Positions 58,923 through 64,000 of a stretch of DNA of 64,000 bases are shown piece after piece. Position numbers and translations under genes: made by a program. The number at the start of each line of letters is the position of its first letter. Position 1 is the stretch's first letter. The notes under the pieces were generated by a model. The model was not told where the DNA came from. It saw only the letters and a list, made by a program, of their open reading frames with translations, and made no database searches. Source of the DNA: Huiozyma naganishii CBS 8797 (Eukaryota; Ascomycota; Saccharomycetes; Saccharomycetales; Saccharomycetaceae); contig NC_035922.1 in assembly GCF_000348985.1 (NCBI RefSeq), positions 1,191,604-1,255,603 of the forward strand, written 5' to 3'.

Positions 58923-60374
58923 TTATGCTTGTGCCTTGTTTGGATTGGAAAAAGTACCGTTCTTCTCCAAAACGTCATGAATATTATTTGCTGCTGAGTT
59001 CGTGGATCCAGTGGTTGTTGATTCGCGGTCCTCGTCGCCGTGGCTGTGCGTTTCCCCAGAATGCCTGTTGTCTGTATCGACCCCCCACTCGTAGTAATCC
59101 CTTCTTACTTCGACGTAGTCGTATGCAAATTCGCCGATCTGGTCCTCGTCGAGCCCCCTTGCCTCGGCCTCCTCATCGACGCGAAGTTGCATGTAGGGGA
59201 GTCTTTCGAGGACGATGCAGATTATTGAGGTCACTACGGCGGTGTATGCTGTGACGACCGCTATATATGCGATCTGTTTGTACATCTGTTTCCAATTCTT
59301 CGTGACCCACCCGCCGTCGTGTTCCGTGGACCCGTCCATTCCGATGACCCAGTCTGCGGCGAACATCGCGTTGAAGAGCAGTCCCACGATCCCTGCGATC
59401 CCGTGCTCCGCCAGCAGATCCATCGAGTCGTCCACTTTCAAGTAGTACTTGATCTTTGTCGCGAAATTACAAACGACACCAGCGACGATCCCCTGTATCA
59501 GGGACCCGTAGAGTGTGATGCACCCGGAGGACGGCGTTGCCGCCACAAGACCACAGATGATCCCTGAACATAGCCCGACGGTGGACCATTTGCGTTCGGA
59601 CCTGAAGTCGAGAATACACCAAGTCATCCCCCCTGTGACTGCGCTGATATTTGTGTTGAAGAAAGCGTAAGCGGACCGCAGATTGGGGGAAAGAGAGGAT
59701 CCAGCGTTGAACAGCAACCACCCAAACCACAGAATCCCCGTGCCCAGAGTGACCATCGACACGTTATGTGGACGGAAGTTAATCAGTAGGTTTTCCCTCC
59801 TGCGCCCCAGAAAATAGGAGTAAACGAACCCGCCGACAGCACTAACGATCTCTAGGAACCCGCCTGCCCAGTCTAGCACCCCCCACTGGTTACACCACCC
59901 ACCGGAGGACCAAATCCAGTAACAGATCGGACAGTACACGATCGTGGCAAATATGAAGATGAATATCATGTGCGGGAGCAATTTCCCACGTTCTGCAGTG
60001 GCCCCCGAGACAATACTCATTGTAACACACATAAACATCATTTGGAACCCTGCAAAGGCGACTTCAGGGTACTTATCGTCCTCACTGACCTTCCCGTAGA
60101 CGTTCCTAAACCCAAACGAGGTCAAATCTCCTATAAACTTGTTATTTGGGGCTGTCTTCGAGAACGCCAGCGAGTAGCCCCAGAAGTACCACTGCAACAT
60201 GGCCACGAGCGTGGCCATGAGGACCACCCATATGAGCGACAGCGCAGACTTCCTCCTCGCCAACCCGGAGTACAGAAACCCTAGCCCAGGGACCATGAAA
60301 AACACAAGAGCAGCAGCGACCACCATGAACCCGATGGTGGCCTCATCGTACGTCTCCGTCCAGACGTAAACCAT
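58923..60374 (-). CDS. MEP3: Ammonium permease of the Mep1/Mep3 type
   Basis: 483 residues from the ATG complement at 60372-60374 (489-492 in Mep3/Mep1). Eleven-helix ammonium transporter of the plasma membrane. LVFFMVPGLGFLYSGLARRKSAL and FRPHNVSMVTLGTGILWFGW are family hallmarks. The first residue of the conserved twin-His pair is Glu (LDWAGGFLEIVSAV), the second His is kept (LLAEHGIAGIVG); that pattern marks Mep1/Mep3 rather than Mep2. Cytosolic tail is His/Asp/Ser-rich. Which ohnolog (YGR121C or YPR138C) cannot be told; the LOA1 neighbour favours MEP3. GATA sites lie upstream. Confidence 0.94.
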   Translation of the reverse strand: MVYVWTETYDEATIGFMVVAAALVFFMVPGLGFLYSGLARRKSALSLIWVVLMATLVAMLQWYFWGYSLAFSKTAPNNKFIGDLTSFGFRNVYGKVSEDDKYPEVAFAGFQMMFMCVTMSIVSGATAERGKLLPHMIFIFIFATIVYCPICYWIWSSGGWCNQWGVLDWAGGFLEIVSAVGGFVYSYFLGRRRENLLINFRPHNVSMVTLGTGILWFGWLLFNAGSSLSPNLRSAYAFFNTNISAVTGGMTWCILDFRSERKWSTVGLCSGIICGLVAATPSSGCITLYGSLIQGIVAGVVCNFATKIKYYLKVDDSMDLLAEHGIAGIVGLLFNAMFAADWVIGMDGSTEHDGGWVTKNWKQMYKQIAYIAVVTAYTAVVTSIICIVLERLPYMQLRVDEEAEARGLDEDQIGEFAYDYVEVRRDYYEWGVDTDNRHSGETHSHGDEDRESTTTGSTNSAANNIHDVLEKNGTFSNPNKAQA

Positions 60375-60791
60375 ACCCGACTGGAAATGCACAAAAGAGG
60401 CTACTGTATCTGGGAATCTCTCGACTGAGAATTAGAGGTGAGACGGCTCCAACGTATAAATATAAAAATTCAACGTATACACTGGTCGTCGAGAGAAGCC
60501 ATCGCAAAATACCGTGGGAGCCCCTACTCCCACAGCGAGTGCAGCTGCATTCTGGGTCGCCCGCAGAGGGTGAGTCGACGGCGCAAATGTGCGCTCTGCG
60601 GAGACGGCGCCGCAGAGATCCCGCGGGGCGGGGGAGACCCAGAGCTCTTTTCTTTTTGCGGCCGGATCTGGCAGAAATCGCTATCGCGCGGGCAGGCACG
60701 CAGGCGGGCGCCCGATTGGGCAGGCGCCCGCAGCGATAACGATCTTGGCGGTGATTGGCCAGCGATAAGCCGGGCCCGCCCGGGAGATGCA
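60375..60791. other. Intergenic region MEP promoter / LOA1 3' end
   Basis: 417 bp, the upper part strongly G+C-rich. A minus-strand frame continuing from LOA1 runs through it to 60343 but is Arg/Gly/Ala-rich nonsense produced by the frameshift. GATA sites as noted. Confidence 0.6.
60735..60769 (+). promoter_or_regulatory. GATA elements upstream of the ammonium permease gene
   Basis: GATAA at 60735-60739 and GATAAG at 60764-60769, about 360-395 bp upstream of the MEP start, are targets of Gln3/Gat1/Dal80 (nitrogen control). An inverted CCAAT word lies between them. They stand out because the surrounding sequence is very G+C-rich. Confidence 0.5.
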
Positions 60792-61719
60792 TCACCGGGC
60801 GGCGCTGTACGCGGCGCAGAAGCGAGTCTTCGCCGCGGCGCCCAGATCGTCTGCGACGAGCGTGAAGCGGTCGCCGCCGTTCAGAGCGACGCGCAGGGTG
60901 TCGCTCGGGACGGCCGTGGCGGCGGCGGAGCCCGCCTGGAAGTGCGCCTTCACGCGGAGGCGCCCAGCAGCAGCAGCCGGGTGCGAGCGCTCGGAGGGAG
61001 ACCTGCAGCGGCGTCGTCGCAGCCCGCGGGAAGGAGACCCGCAGGGGCACCAGTGCTGCGGGCGAGCCTGGCTCCCCGCCGGGCTGGCCCGCCGGACTGA
61101 GCAGCTCGTGGAGGGAGCCCGCAAAGGGCAGCACGGTCTTCCCGTTCGAGCACGTGCCCTCCGGGAACGCGAACAGCGGGCCGCGCTGTTGCGGCTGCTG
61201 CTGCTGCTGCTGCTGGGCCACGTGACCGGGCCACGCTCGGCCGAACCGCCGCGCGTGGAGGGACCCCGCGCACGTGAGCCGGAAGAACTCCCATGCGGTG
61301 AGCACGCGCCAGGCGGAGGGGGCGCCCGGCTGTGTGTCAGGGACGAGGAACTGAGGGGTGCCTCCGCCGCTTAGCAGCGAACACACGAGGCTGTCCAGTG
61401 CACTGGTCCAATTGACCACGTAGATCTTGTCGTCCCCGGCACGCGGCCAGGGGAACCGGGACAGATCGCTCCGGCGAACTCCATCCGCACGCACGTCCAA
61501 TTGCATCCCAAACAGGAACGAAGTGGTCCAGCGCAACACACGAGGGCGGATCATGGGGATCAATATCGCGGCGACAAGTAGGGGCAAGGTAAGCACGAGT
61601 TTAACAAGAAACACGGTCCATAGACCGATTTTCGTCACTGTACTTGCCCTGCGTGACGGGACGGGGAAAAAGGGTCCGATCCCGGTTCCTTTGTCTCTAT
61701 AATTCGTATACTTTTCCAT
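60792..61719 (-). CDS. LOA1: Lysophosphatidic acid acyltransferase Loa1, with a frameshift
   Basis: About 308 residues when read through a one-base frame change near 60985-61010 (300 in S. cerevisiae Loa1/Vps66, an ER and lipid-droplet acyltransferase that makes phosphatidic acid). Frame 1 starts MEKYTNYRDKGTGIGPF at 61719 and carries the acyltransferase motifs NWTSALDS (His already replaced in this family) and FPEGTCSNGKTVLPF. After LQVS the family text moves to the next frame, which contains LRVALNGGD, identical to S. cerevisiae, and ends at 60792. A CTG repeat (61195-61215) adds a Gln run before FPEGT. The C-terminal half is Ala/Arg-rich from the local G+C bias. Either a sequencing error or a recent mutation. 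Confidence 0.85.
61195..61215 (+). repeat. (CTG)7 microsatellite in LOA1
   Basis: Seven CTG units, coding a seven-Gln run on the minus strand, absent from S. cerevisiae Loa1. Confidence 0.9.
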
Positions 61720-61892
61720 CGGGGGGGCAGAGAATTGCAACTAGATCCTTATAGCTGCACCACTTGTAGTTGCACAACTCTTAAAGTGTTGATGCCGGCT
61801 AACTTATAATTTTTCACTTTTTAAACTTTATACATCGGAAATCCCTTCATACACGACTGATCCTTCAAAGTTGACACACCCCACAAAGACCG

Positions 61893-62939
61893 ATGACGCT
61901 ACCAGATGTACAAAGAAGAGGGGAAAACGTCATAAATCAGTACCCTCGGGAAAACGCCCTTTGGCAGTTCCTGTCAAAATCTACTTGCATATTCGTCATT
62001 GCTGCTTCAAAACTCTTCATGAAATGCTTCTACAAAGTAGAACTAGAGAATTTCGAAACTTTGCACAAATCCATGGAGGAGGCTAAAAGAACAGGTAGGG
62101 GATTTGTCACCATTATGAACCATTCCTCGGTCGTTGACGACCCATTCGTATGGGCATGTCTCCCATTGAAAATGTACGCAAACTTACAAAATATCAGATG
62201 GTGCCTGGGGGCCAAAAATATTTGCTTCTCAAACTGTATATACGGGAACTTCTTTTCCTTGGGGCAAGTACTCCCCACGGAAAGGTTTGGGAAGGGACCC
62301 TTCCAGGATGCGATTGACGGATCCATAGCAATCCTTAACTCGCAATGGAAAAGACATTCTTCCTGGGTACACATCTTCCCAGAGGGGTACGTCCTTCAAC
62401 TGCAACAACCATACAATAACTCAATGCGGTACTTTAGATGGGGGGTCTCCAGAATGATCCTGGAGACAGATCGGCCACCTGTAGTGCTGCCCATCTTCAC
62501 CACAGGGTTTGAGAAAATGTTCACAGAGAGTAACGACGTCAACATCTTCAAAAACACTTGGAAAACTATGGGATCCACGGCGAAAATATCAGTAGGACAA
62601 CCTGTTCCCGATGAAATCATAGTAAGGTACAGGGAACAATGGAAAACCCTCATGGACAAGCACTTGAAGGAGGGGGAAACTGACTTGAACGACGAATTGA
62701 AGTACGGGAAAGAAGCCACAGATTTAAGATCCCAACTCGCTGCAGAATTAAGGGAACAGGTTGCCCAAATAAGGGAAAAGAGGAAAGATCTGCAGCCAGA
62801 GGACCCAAGATTCAAATCAGTAGATTGGTGGACAAAGTATACCAAAACAGAGGGCGCCTCGGACCCAGATATTAAATTCATCGGTGTCAACTGGGCTGTT
62901 AAGAGGTTCCAACCCCATGTTAATAACGACGATCAATGA
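61893..62939 (+). CDS. TAZ1: Tafazzin, cardiolipin-remodelling acyltransferase
   Basis: 348 residues (381 in S. cerevisiae Taz1). Transacylase that moves acyl chains onto monolysocardiolipin at mitochondrial membranes. The active-site HX4D motif is NHSSVVDD with H77 and D82. The FPEG-type motif follows (HIFPEGYVLQ near residue 167), and VVLPIFTTGFEKMF gives the fourth acyltransferase motif. N-terminal hydrophobic patch (CIFVIAASKLFM) anchors it to the membrane. Divergent from LOA1 by 173 bp, as YPR139C/YPR140W. Somewhat shorter than the S. cerevisiae protein. Confidence 0.96.
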   Translation: MTLPDVQRRGENVINQYPRENALWQFLSKSTCIFVIAASKLFMKCFYKVELENFETLHKSMEEAKRTGRGFVTIMNHSSVVDDPFVWACLPLKMYANLQNIRWCLGAKNICFSNCIYGNFFSLGQVLPTERFGKGPFQDAIDGSIAILNSQWKRHSSWVHIFPEGYVLQLQQPYNNSMRYFRWGVSRMILETDRPPVVLPIFTTGFEKMFTESNDVNIFKNTWKTMGSTAKISVGQPVPDEIIVRYREQWKTLMDKHLKEGETDLNDELKYGKEATDLRSQLAAELREQVAQIREKRKDLQPEDPRFKSVDWWTKYTKTEGASDPDIKFIGVNWAVKRFQPHVNNDDQ

Positions 62940-63094
62940 CCACTCTCACATTTCTGTACATTCTTTTTTGCAGTACACACCCCGCTGCTCATACGAACTA
63001 TTACCTTAATCCGTTGTAGATATATATACACCCGTATATATGTGCGAGTATCGCGCTACTTAAAAGTCAAATACAACCGTCGCATTCACTCACC

Positions 63095-64000
63095 TTATAC
63101 CTCATGTTTTGCCATCCTGGTCGCGTTTACCTTTGATGCAAATCTCAAAGAGTTTATCGTCTCGTTAATATGCGAACTCGAAGGAGAAATGTTCACAAAC
63201 ATAAGCGTCTTCGAGTTCCCGACAAGCGAGTACTGCAAAAGGTACGTCAATTTGGAATTACGGAACGGAATATGCCGCTTCGTGTTTTTATCATTCAAAG
63301 CGTAGATCACATCACCAAGACAGCTCAGCGACCGATTGATATTCTGCGTTTCACGTAACCTTTCCCCAGTCACCTGTGAAGAATGCACCCTCTCCGAACC
63401 GGCCAGATCGACAAGGTTCAAAACACCGCAGGATTCCTCCTTCGTCTTGTGATTAACTCCATGCAACTCAATGATAAATATACTGTGAGATCGCGACGAA
63501 TGCTCGTTCGAGAGAGTCGACGCAGTAGACCGCAGCTTTGTGGCCCTTTTCAAAACCTTGTCCACACTTTCCTTAGACTCCAAAACACACGTTGTAGCAT
63601 TGGTAATGGTTGTCTTCCCCAAATCATGATCGTGTCTTACATCGCACTTACCAGCATTCACCCATGGAGTCCCATTTTCATTGCTTCTCAAAAGATCTAC
63701 AATGTTCTCGTTGTAAATTTCGACGAATTGACAGCTAATTTTGTATTCCCACCCACGCTCCTTGAGGTTTTCAACCCAGTCGAAAATATGACTAATTGTC
63801 GCCGGAATGACACCGTCGTTAGGATGCAACATCGTGTACGTTTTACCAGACCCTGTTTGACCATAAGCAAAAATACAGACGTTGTAGCCGTCCAGTGAGC
63901 TCTGAACCAACTGTCCTACCTCTTTGAAAACCTCGTCGTTGCTTTCCCCTGTGTCGAAGATTTTATCAAATTTGAAGCTCACTGGAGCTCTACTAAAACT
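63095..64000 (-). CDS. KAR3: Kinesin-14 Kar3, motor domain (cut by the window edge)
   Basis: The last 302 codons of a minus-directed kinesin; the frame is still open at 64000, so the coiled-coil part lies outside. P-loop GQTGSGKTYTM, switch I NEHSSRSHSIF, switch II LVDLAGSERV and the closing FRNSKLTYLLQYSLVGNSKTLMFVNISP are all present, with the motor at the C terminus as in Kar3. It works with Cik1 or Vik1 in karyogamy and spindle function. Location next to TAZ1 matches YPR141C. The GTG at 63982 is not a start codon. Confidence 0.95.
   Translation of the reverse strand, partial: SFSRAPVSFKFDKIFDTGESNDEVFKEVGQLVQSSLDGYNVCIFAYGQTGSGKTYTMLHPNDGVIPATISHIFDWVENLKERGWEYKISCQFVEIYNENIVDLLRSNENGTPWVNAGKCDVRHDHDLGKTTITNATTCVLESKESVDKVLKRATKLRSTASTLSNEHSSRSHSIFIIELHGVNHKTKEESCGVLNLVDLAGSERVHSSQVTGERLRETQNINRSLSCLGDVIYALNDKNTKRHIPFRNSKLTYLLQYSLVGNSKTLMFVNISPSSSHINETINSLRFASKVNATRMAKHEV

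Larger units (their letters stand above)
60540..61400. other. G+C-rich island
   Basis: By eye roughly 65-75% G+C over about 860 bp, against about 40-45% elsewhere. It spans the MEP promoter and the 3' two-thirds of LOA1, and drops again toward the LOA1 start. Confidence 0.8.

Noticed and set aside
60343..61740. Single 465-codon minus-strand ORF covering LOA1 and beyond
   Set aside because: Only the first part is acyltransferase-like; after about 61000 the family sequence is in another frame, and the rest crosses the MEP start as Arg/Gly-rich text.

Overview
The window reads as nuclear DNA of a budding yeast (Saccharomycetaceae). Protein genes are compact and nearly intronless. The one clear intron, in RPS23, has the yeast GTATGT / TACTAAC / CAG signals. 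Almost every gene is recognisable as the counterpart of a Saccharomyces cerevisiae gene. Most belong to the YPR109W-YPR141C stretch of S. cerevisiae chromosome XVI, but VAS1, SPT6 and NUP57 belong to the paralogous chromosome VII track (YGR094W, YGR116W, YGR119W). Many other members of the two tracks are absent (for example RGC1/ASK10, RRP46, ESP1, SCD6). That mosaic fits a post-whole-genome-duplication species whose duplicates were lost in a different pattern from S. cerevisiae. The genus is not determined; Kazachstania, Naumovozyma or Nakaseomyces-like yeasts are all possible.

Layout: 1-12.3 kb holds tRNA-Thr(UGU), GLD1, RPC40, MRD1, VAS1, PIS1, a TLC-domain gene (YPR114W) and RRG8. 12.8-22.2 kb holds the giant lipid-transfer gene HOB2 (YPR117W) and MRI1. 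22.2-27 kb is the convergent cyclin pair CLB2/CLB5 with long promoters. 27.4-39 kb is YLH47, SPT6, CTR1 and AXL1, all on the minus strand and in the reverse order to S. cerevisiae apart from the SPT6 insertion. 39.8-55.3 kb is a second inverted block (RRP9, CTF4, NUP57, MSS18, TOM5, SPN1, RPS23, NAT3, ANT1), bounded on both sides by diverged, inverted copies of a pyridoxal-reductase-like gene. 55.3-58.9 kb is a gene-poor stretch with decayed coding remnants, an LTR-like sequence and tRNA-Asn(GUU). 58.9-64 kb holds an ammonium permease, LOA1 (frameshifted, in a strikingly G+C-rich patch), TAZ1 and the motor domain of KAR3, cut by the window edge.

Functional groups: RPC40, MRD1, RRP9 and RPS23 serve ribosome synthesis, and the first three share PAC/RRPE-like promoter words. 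PIS1, LOA1, TAZ1 and HOB2 act on phospholipids. CLB2, CLB5, CTF4, AXL1 and KAR3 act in the cell cycle, mating or chromosome biology. SPT6 and SPN1 encode partners of one transcription-elongation complex. CTR1 and the MEP gene take up copper and ammonium and carry matching candidate regulator sites (Mac1-like, GATA).

Points deserving attention: TOM5 is interrupted by a 20-N assembly gap and two frame changes; LOA1 has a frameshift; VAS1 has no in-frame upstream ATG for a mitochondrial isoform; the two inversions have traceable breakpoints; and three minus-strand or decayed open frames lack an obvious identity. I found no CRISPR, viral or toxin genes.
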